The translations under genes were made by a program, and so were the position numbers. The notes below the pieces were generated by a model. It had not been told where the DNA came from, made no database searches, and saw only the letters and a program-made list of their open reading frames with translations. Of a stretch of 64,000 bases of DNA, positions 1-9,721 are shown one piece after another (position 1 is the first letter of the stretch; each line of letters opens with the position of its first letter). The stretch comes from Lederbergia citrea (GTDB lineage Bacteria > Bacillota > Bacilli > Bacillales > Bacillaceae_C), in the NCBI RefSeq assembly GCF_018343525.1, contig NZ_JAGYPH010000002.1, forward strand, positions 868,001 through 932,000, read 5' to 3'.

Positions 1-6
1 AACCTA

Positions 7-228
7 ATGATTGAAACTAAAGAACAACTACTTGTTGAATTGAATAAGAGTGAGGATTGGGAAAAAAATCAGAATGGATTATGGTTTTGGGAGAAGCTTG
101 GCCGTCTAGAATTAGATAACCGAGGCTATGATCAAGTTGATCATAGCCTCCCTTCCATTAGTCAAACGAAATTCGATTGCCTTTCATATATCAAAATATT
201 GAAATTTGGTCTTGGCAGCAGGACCTAA
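7..228 (+). pseudogene. Short N-terminal gene remnant
   Basis: The first 35 or so codons look like real protein (a charged helix, then the motif LWFWEKLGR). They resemble the start of a larger Bacillus membrane-associated protein, possibly EcsC-like. From about position 120 the frame runs through a perfect 14-bp inverted repeat and then loses protein character, so the open frame probably marks a truncated gene. The family guess is from memory of similar N-termini and is weak. Confidence 0.25.
122..150. repeat. Perfect inverted repeat (14-1-14)
   Basis: GAGGCTATGATCAA and its exact reverse complement are separated by one base. No T-run follows, so this is not a standard terminator. It lies inside the short open frame that begins at 7 and argues against that frame being an intact gene. 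Confidence 0.6.
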
Positions 229-344
229 TTACCTTGTTATTATGCCTACTTTGGGATCCGTCAACGAAATATCGATGGTACTGCAGACGCCCATGGGTAC
301 TCCATCACCGCTATAAAAAAGAGCTATAATTATCCCTGTTCATA

Positions 345-3300
345 TCAATTTTTGCCTTTATCGTGAGGAACAATCACGGTACCTCTTGCCGTTGCAACAT
401 CCCCGTTTGTAAAGGTGATTGCATACTCAATCGTATACACTCTTCCTTTTCCATTTCCAGATCGTTTGGCCCGTAGCTCGAAGTCGTAATCGGCTTCACC
501 AAAATTGGCACCGCTTATATCGTTCTTTGCTGGTTCATTACTTGTAATCGAAGTTAATGATACGCTGGCAATATCCTCCGGATCTCCATCGTATTGCAGC
601 GTCGCATGAATCGGAATCATCTTATTGTTTGCAGGCCACAGTTCCGTCTTATCCAATGTGATTGTTACGTTTCCATGGTCATGGGAAACTTCAGTTTGTC
701 CGCTGATGTCGATCGTCACGCTGCCGGTGACACCGGAACCGTCCTTGGCTGTTGCCACAACTTTTACCTGTCCATCCTTCACCGCAGTTAAAAGTCCTTC
801 ATCATCAATCGTCGCTTTGTCTGTTGCCGTACCGTCCACATTTAAGACGGACCAAATGACTGTTTTATTATCTGCATTCTCGGGCAACACTGCAGCAGAC
901 ATTTGCAATGTACCGTCTTTCGCTGTAATTGCCTCAGCGCCGCCTTCTCCCGTTACGTTTATGGAAGCAACGGGATTCCAGAACGGTATAATTCGATCGT
1001 TCAAAGTGAAATTGGTAAATTCCGCAGTCTTAACAGGAATAGAAGTATTTAATTTCCGTACAAATATTCCGACTTTAGGATTCGTTAGTGAAATGGAAAA
1101 GGTATCGGTCAATTGAGTCCAAGTGATACCATCGCTGCTAAAATGACCCGTATAAGTATTACCTGTTTTTTCGATTTTTAAATAGATATCTCCAGGAGCC
1201 ACTGGGTCTGCGTAATTTTTGTCCGTTTGCACAAGTCCCGGACTGCTCCTTCCTTGGGAGAACCTTATTTGTTTAGCAGCACCCGGGTTTGCGCCGTTTG
1301 CTTGTCGTCCCAAGGAGATAAAGTTGCCGTCATCCTGATAAACGATCAATCCCGCCCATTCGAAGCCCATGGACGCATCAAACTTCAGTTTGGTGGAGAT
1401 GGAGAAATCGTCAGTTGTGCCGGAATCCCTCAAAAGGAGACTCGGTTTGGTTCCTCCCCAGCTTCCTTCTTGTGTCGTTAATTTCATTACATTTGCATTT
1501 TTGGGGTCAATGGCCCAATTATCTTTGTTTTCTCTAACCCATGTCCATCCATTGCCCAAAATCATCGTTTGGCCGCTAATGGTGATTGTCTGATTCCCTG
1601 TGACACCGGAACCGTCCTGGGCTGTCGCGATTACTTTTACCGTTCCGTCACTTTGTGCTTTTAACAATCCCGAAGAATCAATCGTGGCTTTACCGGTTCC
1701 GTTCACAACGGACCAAAAGACCGCTGTGATATCCGCATTAGCAGGCGTCACCGCAGCAGACATTTGCAGCGTACCGCCTTTCGTTGTGATATTCGTTGCT
1801 CCACCATCTCCAGTTACGGTGATGTCAGACACTTTGACGATTCGACCGCTGTACTCTGTAATTGTTTTCCTGTGTCCCGAATATGTTACGGCTTCACCAA
1901 AATCATTAACAATATGCGTAATTTCACTTCCTGGCATTCCAGCTAAAAAAACACTGGTCGCATGTTTAATTTTTACACCTGGAGTATAAGGAACTTCTAT
2001 TGCACTATTCAGCTTGACAGCGGCATCCCTAAAAAAGGAATAAACACCAAGGCCGTAAGCATCATGTGTGGTCACGGAATCCGCTACTTTATATGAAGCG
2101 TAGCCATTCACTGTGCCGTTGTTACTCATCCAACTATCTTGGTCAGGAACATCATATGGGATTTCAGATTGATAGAAGTACATCCGGCCATGATCGCCAT
2201 TCCATAACGTTTGGTACTCATGAAAGTGTTCAACGAACAAACCGTATATCGTTACATCGTTTCCATTTACCACCAAGCCATTTGTAGTCGTGTTTAAATC
2301 CCACCCAACATCTTTGCCATGATCGGCACGCCATACCCAGAAATGGTCGCCAATGACATTGTTGCTGTTAATTTTAAGGCTTACGTCAGCTTTTCCTACA
2401 GCATCCCCTCCTCCGACTCTAAAGAATAGATCATGAAGGGAAGTAGGATTGATAGAGTGATCTGCTGAACTACCTTCCGGTCCAACTTCCATTAAGGTAG
2501 GTGAACTTTCTGATCCAGCATCGAATAGGAGCCCTGCAACTTTTACTCCATCTACATCTGAAACCGACAAGGCAGCAACGCCTCCGTGCGGCATAAGAGT
2601 AGCAAATCCAAGACCAAGCACAACAGTGTTAGGTCTTGTTACTCGGATTGTATCATTGAGGTGGTAGATACCTGGAGTAAACAGAAGATTTTTCCCCTGC
2701 TCCAGCGCAGTATTTATACTTGCGGCATCTGATGTTTCCGGTTTTGCGATATAGAACTCTTCTATAGGTATTGATTTTCCTGAAGTAGGCCCGTTTGCCC
2801 ATGTGGTTCCCTTAGTGTCAGACTGAAGAGCCGGAACAAAAACTTGATATCGATCCTTTTCGTCAATGGTAAGGTAAGGTTTTTCCCGCATAATAGGCGC
2901 TTCGTTAATGACTGTATTTGAATTCGTAGGCCAGTTAGCCTCTGGTGGATTGTCGACCCCAAGAAAAACAGTGTTCCAAAGTCCACCCGACCAGCTTTTC
3001 AATTCACTATTCCTAGTAAACCATTGCTGTTGTCCTCCCGAAGTTATTTGATTATCAACCTTAGAATCGGCTAGGAAGCCGCCGCTTGCCCATCCTCCGT
3101 CATGCAACTGCAGATTGCCCTTAACGTGCATACGTCTAAAAGGTACTGCTTGCGATACAGCCCATTTATTGGTGCCTGAAGTTGGCTGTATTGCAAAATT
3201 TTCTGCTGCACGCCAAAAGTTTTTGGTAGCGTTCCCTGGTGGCGTATTCCACCAATCTGCGTCAACCGTTACTCCACCATTTATGGTGACATCGTCGGGC

Positions 3301-3608
3301 ATTTGTCCCAGGCCAGCTACATGTGTGTAAAAGCCCACTCTGATGTTGGCATTGTATGTACCAGGCTTGAAGAGAAGGGCATATCGATCATTACCAAATT
3401 CATTTGATTCTTGTTTTTTAAACACTTCATTACTAATTCTTTGAATTTCTGAGTCTGGTGTGGAATCATCAAATACATAGACATTGGGACCAAAAAGTCC
3501 TGTGGATTCTTCAAGTGGATCTTCCGCATTAGAAACCCTTGGAGTACTCATGAAAAGGCTTGCAAAAATAGAGAATATGAGAATTATAGATATACATCTT
3601 TTTAGCAT
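345..3608 (-). CDS. Secreted multidomain beta-helix protein (GH55/pectate-lyase-like)
   Basis: A 1087-residue exported protein. Residues 1-28 form a signal peptide. Residues about 40-590 look like a right-handed beta-helix of the pectate-lyase/GH55 glucanase type, with repeated short motifs such as LFKPGTYN and [12 protein letters not shown] that resemble the starts of helix coils. Next come a bacterial Ig-like (BIG2) domain, a concanavalin-like DUF1349-type domain (about 690-870, containing [17 protein letters not shown]), a second BIG2 domain and a C-terminal beta-sandwich. The two BIG2 copies are near duplicates. The architecture fits a cell-surface or secreted enzyme acting on a polysaccharide, but the substrate cannot be read from sequence. 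A good CcpA operator lies 110 bp upstream, consistent with sugar-regulated expression. Confidence 0.8.
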   Translation of the reverse strand: MLKRCISIILIFSIFASLFMSTPRVSNAEDPLEESTGLFGPNVYVFDDSTPDSEIQRISNEVFKKQESNEFGNDRYALLFKPGTYNANIRVGFYTHVAGLGQMPDDVTINGGVTVDADWWNTPPGNATKNFWRAAENFAIQPTSGTNKWAVSQAVPFRRMHVKGNLQLHDGGWASGGFLADSKVDNQITSGGQQQWFTRNSELKSWSGGLWNTVFLGVDNPPEANWPTNSNTVINEAPIMREKPYLTIDEKDRYQVFVPALQSDTKGTTWANGPTSGKSIPIEEFYIAKPETSDAASINTALEQGKNLLFTPGIYHLNDTIRVTRPNTVVLGLGFATLMPHGGVAALSVSDVDGVKVAGLLFDAGSESSPTLMEVGPEGSSADHSINPTSLHDLFFRVGGGDAVGKADVSLKINSNNVIGDHFWVWRADHGKDVGWDLNTTTNGLVVNGNDVTIYGLFVEHFHEYQTLWNGDHGRMYFYQSEIPYDVPDQDSWMSNNGTVNGYASYKVADSVTTHDAYGLGVYSFFRDAAVKLNSAIEVPYTPGVKIKHATSVFLAGMPGSEITHIVNDFGEAVTYSGHRKTITEYSGRIVKVSDITVTGDGGATNITTKGGTLQMSAAVTPANADITAVFWSVVNGTGKATIDSSGLLKAQSDGTVKVIATAQDGSGVTGNQTITISGQTMILGNGWTWVRENKDNWAIDPKNANVMKLTTQEGSWGGTKPSLLLRDSGTTDDFSISTKLKFDASMGFEWAGLIVYQDDGNFISLGRQANGANPGAAKQIRFSQGRSSPGLVQTDKNYADPVAPGDIYLKIEKTGNTYTGHFSSDGITWTQLTDTFSISLTNPKVGIFVRKLNTSIPVKTAEFTNFTLNDRIIPFWNPVASINVTGEGGAEAITAKDGTLQMSAAVLPENADNKTVIWSVLNVDGTATDKATIDDEGLLTAVKDGQVKVVATAKDGSGVTGSVTIDISGQTEVSHDHGNVTITLDKTELWPANNKMIPIHATLQYDGDPEDIASVSLTSITSNEPAKNDISGANFGEADYDFELRAKRSGNGKGRVYTIEYAITFTNGDVATARGTVIVPHDKGKN

Positions 3609-3717
3609 TTTTATCCTCCCAATAGTATAATTGTGCCAATGATATCTAATTAGAAATAAATGGACTCTTCATTAATCACTACTCTTAAATCCACCACCTT
3701 CTATTCGTTCGCTTTTT

Positions 3718-3731
3718 TGTAAACGCTTTCC
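3718..3731. promoter_or_regulatory. Candidate cre (CcpA) operator
   Basis: TGTAAACGCTTTCC matches the degenerate cre consensus TGWAANCGNTNWCA at 13 of 14 positions. It lies upstream of the divergent secreted beta-helix gene on the minus strand, a sensible place for catabolite repression. Inference from motif only. Confidence 0.5.
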
Positions 3732-3774
3732 GAGGAAAGGTCCATTATAGGCTTTTTGAGTCTTTACAAATTAA

Positions 3775-4014
3775 CTCTATTATTATTATACAGCTTTACA
3801 ACAGGGGAAAATTGACTATTTTGAAAATTGTTTTCACTCCTACTTCTGGACTAACTGGAAATTATATCAAGATAGCGCAAGGAAGGACACAGAAGTCCAA
3901 TTCAATGGAAAACCATGTTCATACACCAAAAAAATCCTTTCCAATAGAAGAAGATGGAAACATCGTAAAAAGATTTTGGATACATATGTAACTTATTTAT
4001 CTGGAGAGAGATAA
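3775..4014 (+). pseudogene. Open remnant without a start codon
   Basis: Seventy-nine open codons between two stops have coding-like composition (for example KIDYFENCFHSYFWTNWKLY) but no usable start codon or ribosome site. It ends just before the ribosome site of the HAD gene on the same strand. Probably the 3' end of a lost gene; the family was not recognised. Apart from this and the cre site, the gap 3609-4050 shows nothing else. Confidence 0.3.
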
Positions 4015-4050
4015 TCCCAAATAGACATTGAAGCAGGGAGGTGAATTATT

Positions 4051-4740
4051 ATGATCAATGCTGTCCTATTTGATTTAGATGGAACTTTGTTAAATAGAGA
4101 TGAATCCGTAAAGGAGTTTATTGGTCTGCAATATGAACGACTGAATACATGGGTAGGACATATTCCAAAAGACAAATATACTAAAAGATTTATAGAATTA
4201 GATAGCCGAGGCTATGTTTGGAAAGATAAAGTATACCAACAATTAGTTGGTGAAATGGATATTACCGGTTTAAGTTGGGAGGATCTAATTCAAGACTACA
4301 TAAATGAATTCAAGAATCATTGTGTGCCATTTCCTAATCTTATCGATATGTTAGAAGAATTGAGAAGGAACAACTTGATGTTGGGAATAATCACAAATGG
4401 GTATGGGCAATTTCAGATGGATAATATAAAGGCTTTAGAGATTGAAAGGTATTTTAAAACTATTTTAGTATCTGAATGGGAAGGATTAAAAAAACCTGAT
4501 TTACAAATATTTATGAGAGCATTCCAACATTTGAATGTCGCACCCAACCAATGTGTTTTTATCGGCGATCATCCAGTAAATGATGTCCGTGCGGCCAAAA
4601 ATGTAGGAATGACAAGTATTTGGAAAAAAGATTTTCAATGGGATCATGTGGATGCAGATTTCATTATCGATGATTTGGCCGAAATACCTACGATCATTAA
4701 AAAAGTAAATAAAGAAAGTATTCTGTCCAAACAGAAATGA
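4051..4740 (+). CDS. HAD-superfamily hydrolase
   Basis: A 229-residue haloacid-dehalogenase-type phosphatase. Motif I is FDLDGTLLN, with the nucleophile Asp8 and acid/base Asp10. Motif II is IITNGY. The conserved Lys is in the GLKKPD segment, and motif IV is FIGDHPVNDVRAA, with the metal-binding aspartates. A helical cap sits between motifs I and II (class I). It resembles the small-molecule phosphatases YjjG/PpaX. The substrate cannot be assigned. GGGAGGTGA precedes the ATG. It appears to be transcribed alone. Confidence 0.85.
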   Translation: MINAVLFDLDGTLLNRDESVKEFIGLQYERLNTWVGHIPKDKYTKRFIELDSRGYVWKDKVYQQLVGEMDITGLSWEDLIQDYINEFKNHCVPFPNLIDMLEELRRNNLMLGIITNGYGQFQMDNIKALEIERYFKTILVSEWEGLKKPDLQIFMRAFQHLNVAPNQCVFIGDHPVNDVRAAKNVGMTSIWKKDFQWDHVDADFIIDDLAEIPTIIKKVNKESILSKQK

Positions 4741-4876
4741 GCATGATGTTTCGGTAGAAACGCTTTACCAATAGTACTTAAATCATTTGAATGGATTAAC
4801 ATTAATTAGTTAGGTCTAAATGTTGAATGCTATGGGAAGTGGGATGTTAATAATTTTATTAGAAAGAAGGATGAGA

Positions 4877-5227
4877 ATGGGAAGAGTAATTGGATTCGAA
4901 CTAAGTAGTCAAGAGCCTGAAAAAGCGGCAGATTTTTATGCTGAAGTTTTCGGTTGGAAAGTGGCTGAACCTCATTGGGATTACTGGTCGGTTATGACTG
5001 GGAAGGATACTTCTCCGGGAATTAATGGAGGGATTGGTAAAGGACCAAATGATTTTCCTCATGGTACTCGTGTTCAAATAGAAGTAGATTCGATTGATGT
5101 AGCTATACCTAAATCTACTAAGAACGGGGCAATAATTGTACGGGATAAAATGGAATTTGATGATTTTTATTTAGCTTATTTAGTAGATCCTGTTGGACTT
5201 GGTTTTGGTTTAATTCAAAAAAAATAA
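4877..5227 (+). CDS. VOC-family (glyoxalase-fold) protein
   Basis: A 116-residue vicinal-oxygen-chelate protein with a single beta-alpha-beta-beta-beta module pair. It opens with RVIGFELSSQEPEKAADFY and closes with LAYLVDPVGLGFGLIQ, the usual VOC edges. The ATG at 4877 is chosen because AGAAGG lies six bases upstream; earlier in-frame starts lack a site. Members include dioxygenases, lyases and antibiotic-binding proteins, so no specific reaction is assigned. Confidence 0.75.
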   Translation: MGRVIGFELSSQEPEKAADFYAEVFGWKVAEPHWDYWSVMTGKDTSPGINGGIGKGPNDFPHGTRVQIEVDSIDVAIPKSTKNGAIIVRDKMEFDDFYLAYLVDPVGLGFGLIQKK

Positions 5228-5524
5228 ACGATTTTTAGGAAGAAATAAGGTATGTCCTTCGTTAAAAGGTTCTTTGTCTAGAAAACAACAAACATATTCA
5301 TCTTAAAATACAACATTTACTGTTTCGAGTTGGTTAGATAATCTGCAACCTAAACATTCTGTGTTTATAGTTATATGTACCCCCTTTAGGTAAATAACGA
5401 TTTGTTTAATTGTGTGCTAGCACATGTTATAATGGGAGGCTTAGGATAATTACGACTATTGCTCATAATTGAACGAATGCCGAGAAAAGCCACGGCCTAG
5501 CGAAAAGTATGGAGGTGTAAGAGA
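5228..5524 (+). promoter_or_regulatory. Intergenic region with promoter and perfect palindrome
   Basis: An extended -10 (TGTTATAAT, TATAAT at 5428-5433) lies just downstream of the perfect 12-bp palindrome TGTGCTAGCACA (5413-5424). The palindrome falls between the -35 and -10 positions, where a repressor would act. The next gene is the broken zinc-ribbon gene at 5525. No regulator gene for it was identified in the window. Confidence 0.45.
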
Positions 5525-5840
5525 ATGAATAAACGATGGACGATCGGTAAAATTAAAGAATTTGTTGAGAAGAATTCGGAAAGTAAGTTGCTAACGACGG
5601 AATATCACGGTTTTTCTCAAAAGTTACTATTTAAATGTGCATGTGGTAGCAACTTTGAAAAAACATTTACGAAATTTAAAAATAATAACCAACGTAAATG
5701 TGACGTGTGCAGCCCGCCAAGAGCATCCCGCTAAACGTCTATCATATAAAAAAATAAATAGAAGTTGGCGTATTGGAGTTTCTGTACAAATGGATTCGAC
5801 TCCCCGCCGTCTCCTACACACGATATTAATAAAACCATAA
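5525..5840 (+). pseudogene. Frameshifted zinc-ribbon repeat protein
   Basis: The first frame encodes a 69-residue segment with a zinc-ribbon-like core: CACG, then about 20 residues, then CDVC. After that the frame ends, but a second frame continues with HPAKRLSYKKI, the kind of linker that joins repeated copies of this domain in Bacillus and phage-type DNA-associated proteins. The gene therefore looks truncated and frameshifted near 5715-5735. It has a good GGAGGTG ribosome site and its own promoter. Function unknown; the phage-type relation is inference. Confidence 0.5.
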
Positions 5841-5860
5841 ATTTAATATAATGTGATGTA

Positions 5861-5900
5861 AAACATAAAATTTCCGATTGGAAACTTTATGTTTTATTTT
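5861..5900 (+). terminator. Rho-independent terminator
   Basis: AAACATAAAATTTCC pairs with GGAAACTTTATGTTT around a GATT loop, followed by a T-rich tract. It closes the broken zinc-ribbon unit. Confidence 0.65.
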
Positions 5901-6033
5901 TTATTTTCTTTAAATAAGATGTACTTTTTGTCTATATTAATTTTGGATCTCCTTATTTTCTAATAAGCCTAAAATGGGGTTCAACTAGAAAAGTTTCACT
6001 AGCAAATGTAAGCAATATTTCACTCTTTGATTC

Positions 6034-6330
6034 CTACGGCGCCAAGTAATGGTGGGATTTCATAATGAGAAACTTGCCGACCCTTTCTTGTAGAATTGTT
6101 AACTCTTTTATAAGTTTTAGTCTGAAGCCGATGGACATAAATGAATTGAAGTAATTTTCTAATGTTCGATGATACGCGCCCAAAGTTCCCCTAATAGTTC
6201 CATTGCCACTTGATTTCCACCACTGGTCTGTATAATTAGTAATCTTTCTCGATCCATCTTCTAACGTTTCACTATGTGGTGACTGTAAGCAAGAAGAAAT
6301 AAAAGTAGGTGTTGCACTTTTTGTATTAAT
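6034..6330 (-). pseudogene. Decayed C-terminus of a SAM-dependent methyltransferase
   Basis: On the minus strand an open stretch ending at 6034 reads like the C-terminal third of a class I methyltransferase. It contains FISSCLQSPHSE and later YHRTLENYFNSFMSIGF, the typical 'H-R-T-L-x-x-Y-F-N' segment before the last strands. No SAM-binding glycine motif and no start codon are present, so it is a remnant. This accounts for most of the gap 5901-6406; nothing else was seen there. Confidence 0.4.
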
Positions 6331-6406
6331 TAGTCGTATGAATTATATCGTCCCAATACTTTTTAACCACTATAATAATCTTATATGAACTTATTAGGAG
6401 GAAATT

Positions 6407-7534
6407 ATGAATCTATTAAAAAAAGCAGCAATGGTTATGTTCATCGTTTTTTTACTTATTCCAACGGCGGCATTTGCTCAGAAAAACTCAGATGTCAATT
6501 TTAGCAACATTCGTTCAAGCAAAGAACTGTCAGAAGAATTAACGTTCGGCCCATCTCCTGAAATGCAAGGAAGTAAAAAAAAACACTATGCTGGGAAGTT
6601 TGCAAGTATTTCATCTACCGATCCGAATGATTACCCTTTAATCAAAAGCGGAGGTGAAATCGGTTTCTTAAGCGATTCGTATGATACCCTTCACTATGTA
6701 GTCTTTGATAGGATAGAAGATATATCGAGCAAAGATATGAGCCTTCGATTGCTTTATGCATCGAGTGACGATTACTATAAGGACAACATTGTAGATTTGG
6801 AATTTTTCAAAGAAAGCAAAGGGGTATTAACCATCAGCGGGTTTACGCAGTTTGATACACTTTTTTATGATGTTGTTACCCTGAGCTCTACACTGCCTAA
6901 AAGCGAATTCAAAGATCAAAAGTATATTTATGTTAGGTTGGGTCTGTCTGAAGGTGATTACGATGACTATTATTCGGATGTGACAACCTTTAAAGTAAGC
7001 AATCCATTTTACATTGCGCCAGACAAAACACCGCTACCTGCCGTTCCAACCGTCAACGCTGTCAGTGACAAGGATAAGAAAATAACAGGAAAGTCGGAAG
7101 CGGGTTCAAAAATAACGGTAAAAGCCGGAACCAAAGTGATCGGTAGCGCAACAGCAGACAAGAACGGAAAATTTACCGTTACACTAAAATCAATACAAAA
7201 AGCCGGGACCGCGCTCTATGTTACAGCTACCAACAAGGCCGGTAAAGTAAGTAAGGCAAAAAAGATGATCGTGATTGACAAGACACCTCCTGCCGCTCCA
7301 AAAGTAAATAAAGTAACGATTACGTCAAAGACTGTAACTGGTAAGGCAGAGGCAAATTCAACCGTATCTGTGAAAATTAACAAGAAGGTGGTCGGCTCGG
7401 CCAAAGCCGATAAAAAGGGCAATTACTCAGTAAAGATAAAAAAACAAAAAGCGAATACGATCCTTTATGTTTATGCCAAAGACAAGGCTGGCAATGTAAG
7501 CAAAGGAACAAAAGCGATTGTTAAAAAGAAATAA
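6407..7534 (+). CDS. Secreted protein with two Ig-like (Big) repeats
   Basis: A 375-residue exported protein. The signal peptide ends at AFAQ, about residue 24. Residues about 30-205 form a unique, acidic N-terminal domain rich in DDYY segments. Residues about 210-375 hold two tandem bacterial Ig-like repeats of about 85 residues. Each contains a GKAEA/GKSEAG start, an 'SVKINKKVVGSA' or 'TVKAGTKVIGSA' strand, an ADKNGKF/ADKKGNY turn and an 'ATNKAGKVSK' or 'AKDKAGNVSK' end. The C-terminus is very basic. No sortase motif is present. Probably cell-wall associated through charge; role unknown. A strong AGGAGG precedes the ATG. Confidence 0.75.
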   Translation: MNLLKKAAMVMFIVFLLIPTAAFAQKNSDVNFSNIRSSKELSEELTFGPSPEMQGSKKKHYAGKFASISSTDPNDYPLIKSGGEIGFLSDSYDTLHYVVFDRIEDISSKDMSLRLLYASSDDYYKDNIVDLEFFKESKGVLTISGFTQFDTLFYDVVTLSSTLPKSEFKDQKYIYVRLGLSEGDYDDYYSDVTTFKVSNPFYIAPDKTPLPAVPTVNAVSDKDKKITGKSEAGSKITVKAGTKVIGSATADKNGKFTVTLKSIQKAGTALYVTATNKAGKVSKAKKMIVIDKTPPAAPKVNKVTITSKTVTGKAEANSTVSVKINKKVVGSAKADKKGNYSVKIKKQKANTILYVYAKDKAGNVSKGTKAIVKKK

Positions 7535-7746
7535 TAAGAATGCGAATGACTGTTTATTGGTGTTATATACAGGCTTTGCCCCGGCGAAGAATGTGGTCTT
7601 TATCTCAAATTATTAGCTGCTTCCACTAATACGACAAAGAGAATATCTATTGATTTTCATAAGATCAGTCTTCAGCAGACTGGCTAGATTTGTTAAATAA
7701 TCGTTTCATCTTAAATTGTTTACAACTATAAAGAAGGAGTGAGATT

Positions 7747-7925
7747 ATGGCTGATAAGCGCTTTGAAGAGATTACACGCAAGGAAAACTAAAAGTTACTA
7801 AAGCTATTCGTGATAATGAAACCGGGGTACTGTATATGCTGCATCAGGAAGGGTATGGTGCGGGGCTGTCTGTTATGCTCGATCAAGAAGGAAAACCCTT
7901 AGTAGATAAGGATTTTAAAAAGTAG
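7747..7925 (+). pseudogene. DUF6440-like small protein, frameshifted
   Basis: Starts with MADKRFEEITRKEN and hits TAA at 7789. In another frame the rest of the domain continues cleanly to 7925: KLKVTKAIRDNETGVLYML, then GAGLSVMLDQEGKPLVDKD. Joining the halves needs one missing base near 7785. The family is a short, single-domain Firmicute protein of unknown function. The ribosome site AAGAAGGAGTG is intact, so the break is recent or a sequencing error. Confidence 0.65.
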
Positions 7926-8385
7926 TAAATGTATTAACATTAACCCATTTAATGTGACTGTTATTAAGGTCTGTTCTTGAATCGTGTATGATTGTTGAAG
8001 ATTACTAGTCTAATTCCTGAGTGAAATTGCAAAGGGATTAGATCTTTTTTTTTCCTCAAATCATCATTCTCAGTAAAAGTATTGGCAACAGGTGGTACAT
8101 CCTATGACAGTTAGTGGTGAAGTTAGTGATTGTAATCAACTACCACACGAATTGAAACACAATATCCAAAGTTGGCATAAATTACGTTTATTTATTATGG
8201 GCAAATACTGGATATTGGTATGTACGTATAATGTAAGTTTGTGCTTTGTCAATGATCCTTCCCTCCTGCCCCAATATTTCTCTTTCTCAAAACTTCCGCG
8301 ATTATCTTAGTAGTGCTGTCCACTATGCCTAAGAAGTTGATACATATGATGTTATATATCTATTGAAAAAGGAGGGATATATTAT
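7926..8385. other. Intergenic region with a terminator
   Basis: Contains a terminator hairpin at 8009-8053 (TCTAATTCC pairing with GGATTAGA, then a run of about ten T). The rest up to the ribosome site of the next gene shows no convincing gene. Confidence 0.5.
8009..8053 (+). terminator. Rho-independent terminator
   Basis: A nine-base stem TCTAATTCC / GGATTAGA with a long T-run follows the DUF6440-like remnant. Confidence 0.65.
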
Positions 8386-8646
8386 ATGACAGTTGAACAT
8401 TATCATGCTATGTGCCATAGATGTAGAGGCCGGGCTGTTGAAATCAGAACTCGGGATGGGAGATTGCACAGAGGAATCATTCGGAATGTTTCACCTAGAA
8501 GCGTGTATTTGGAACCCCTTGGTCCGAGAAGGGGCGGGTATGGCTACGGTTATGGAGGGTATGGATATGGCTTCTGGGGTGGAGGCTTCGGCTGGGGTAT
8601 TGCCCTTGGCTTAATCGCCGGAATTTCACTTCTCTGGTGGTGGTAA
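8386..8646 (+). CDS. Small Gly/Tyr-rich protein with LSm-like N-terminus
   Basis: An 86-residue protein in three parts. Residues 1-45 contain a CHRC pair and the segment VEIRTRDGRLHRGIIRNVS, which looks like the Sm1-type strand pattern of LSm/Hfq-like folds. Residues about 47-68 are a glycine-tyrosine run (GYGYGYGGYGYG). Residues about 69-86 are a hydrophobic helix ending in WWW. This suggests a small membrane-anchored, possibly surface or spore-associated protein. The LSm reading is inference from strand pattern only. The ribosome site AAGGAGGGA is strong. Confidence 0.65.
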   Translation: MTVEHYHAMCHRCRGRAVEIRTRDGRLHRGIIRNVSPRSVYLEPLGPRRGGYGYGYGGYGYGFWGGGFGWGIALGLIAGISLLWWW

Positions 8647-8738
8647 TCGAAGAAGGGACAGCCTAATAGTAGGTAACGTATTTGGTCTGCCCAATGACAC
8701 ATATGAAGGATTTAAATCAATTTCCAAATCAAAAATGG

Positions 8739-8777
8739 ACGGTGCAACTGGACAACCCAAGTTGCACCGTTTATTTA
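8739..8777 (+). terminator. Rho-independent terminator
   Basis: ACGGTGCAACT pairs with AGTTGCACCGT around ten bases, followed by a T-rich tail. It terminates the Gly/Tyr-rich gene. The gap 8647-8986 otherwise shows nothing. Confidence 0.65.
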
Positions 8778-8988
8778 ATTCACTACTTCTCTAATTGATA
8801 CCAGCAATTTTCCTTGACGGCATTCTCTGAGGAATGAGACTGCAACAAATTTATACGTCAAAACCTTCCCACAATCGCTTCATTTGAATACGGTATAAAA
8901 GATTGTATTAGCGGAGGTTATTTTTCATGCTACATGGTTAACCGAACCATCTTTTTATTGGTTATGTTTAAAGAAGGAGGAACAAAAT

Positions 8989-9702
8989 GTGGAAAGCGCC
9001 TATCTTAATAGCTTGGCCTTATTCGGAGTAGGAGGTGCGCATCCCGGGGGTCTTCAACTAACAAAAAAGATTTTATCAAGGGAAAAGATCTCTAAAAGTA
9101 CGAGAATTCTTGATGCAGGATGCGGAACTGGGCAAACTTCTTCGTTTATGGCTAAAAAATACGGCTGTCATGTAACCGCTCTGGATTGCAACGGAATCAT
9201 GCTGGAAAAAGCGAGAAAAAGATTTCAGTCCTTGCATCTTCCGATCGATCTTCGGAATGGGAGCACTGAAAATCTGCCTTTTGAAGACGGATCATTTGAT
9301 ATCATTTTGTCTGAATCTGTGATGTCATTTACAGATCTATTATTAACCATTCCCGAATTTAAACGGGTATTAAAATCAGATGGTGTAGTGCTGGCCATTG
9401 AAATGGTCCGTGAAAAACCAGTTTCCGGCGAAAAATTAAAACAAATTCTTGATTTTTACGGAGTGTCTCAGTTATTGGCCGAACAAGAATGGATTTCGCT
9501 TTTTAAAAGAGCAGGCTTTAATCAAATACACGCGGAGAAATTTAACTTGCAGCCGGATGAACACGATTCTGGCAATGTCGCCGACTTTTTACCTTCCAAT
9601 GAGATCGAAGATTCCCATTATAAAGCTTTAGAGGAGCATCATTATTTATCAACTATTTATAAGGACATTTTAGGCTGTCGCATATTCCGGTGTAAGGCGT
9701 AG
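8989..9702 (+). CDS. Class I SAM-dependent methyltransferase
   Basis: A 237-residue methyltransferase. Motif I is LDAGCGTGQTSS (about residues 42-53), followed by VTALDCNGIMLEKARKR (acidic post-I) and a SFDIILSES motif II-like strand. The UbiE/Methyltransf_11 type is likely; substrate unknown. The start is GTG at 8989, eight bases after AAGAAGGAGG. An overlapping ATG two bases upstream is out of frame. The next gene, a GNAT acetyltransferase, starts 20 bp after the stop, so the two are probably cotranscribed. Confidence 0.8.
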   Translation: MESAYLNSLALFGVGGAHPGGLQLTKKILSREKISKSTRILDAGCGTGQTSSFMAKKYGCHVTALDCNGIMLEKARKRFQSLHLPIDLRNGSTENLPFEDGSFDIILSESVMSFTDLLLTIPEFKRVLKSDGVVLAIEMVREKPVSGEKLKQILDFYGVSQLLAEQEWISLFKRAGFNQIHAEKFNLQPDEHDSGNVADFLPSNEIEDSHYKALEEHHYLSTIYKDILGCRIFRCKA

Positions 9703-9721
9703 GGTGAAAGGGGAGGAAAAC

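Noticed and set aside
8092-8310. 72-codon plus-strand frame
   Set aside because: The start lacks a good ribosome site at the right distance, composition is not protein-like, and it ends without a terminator.
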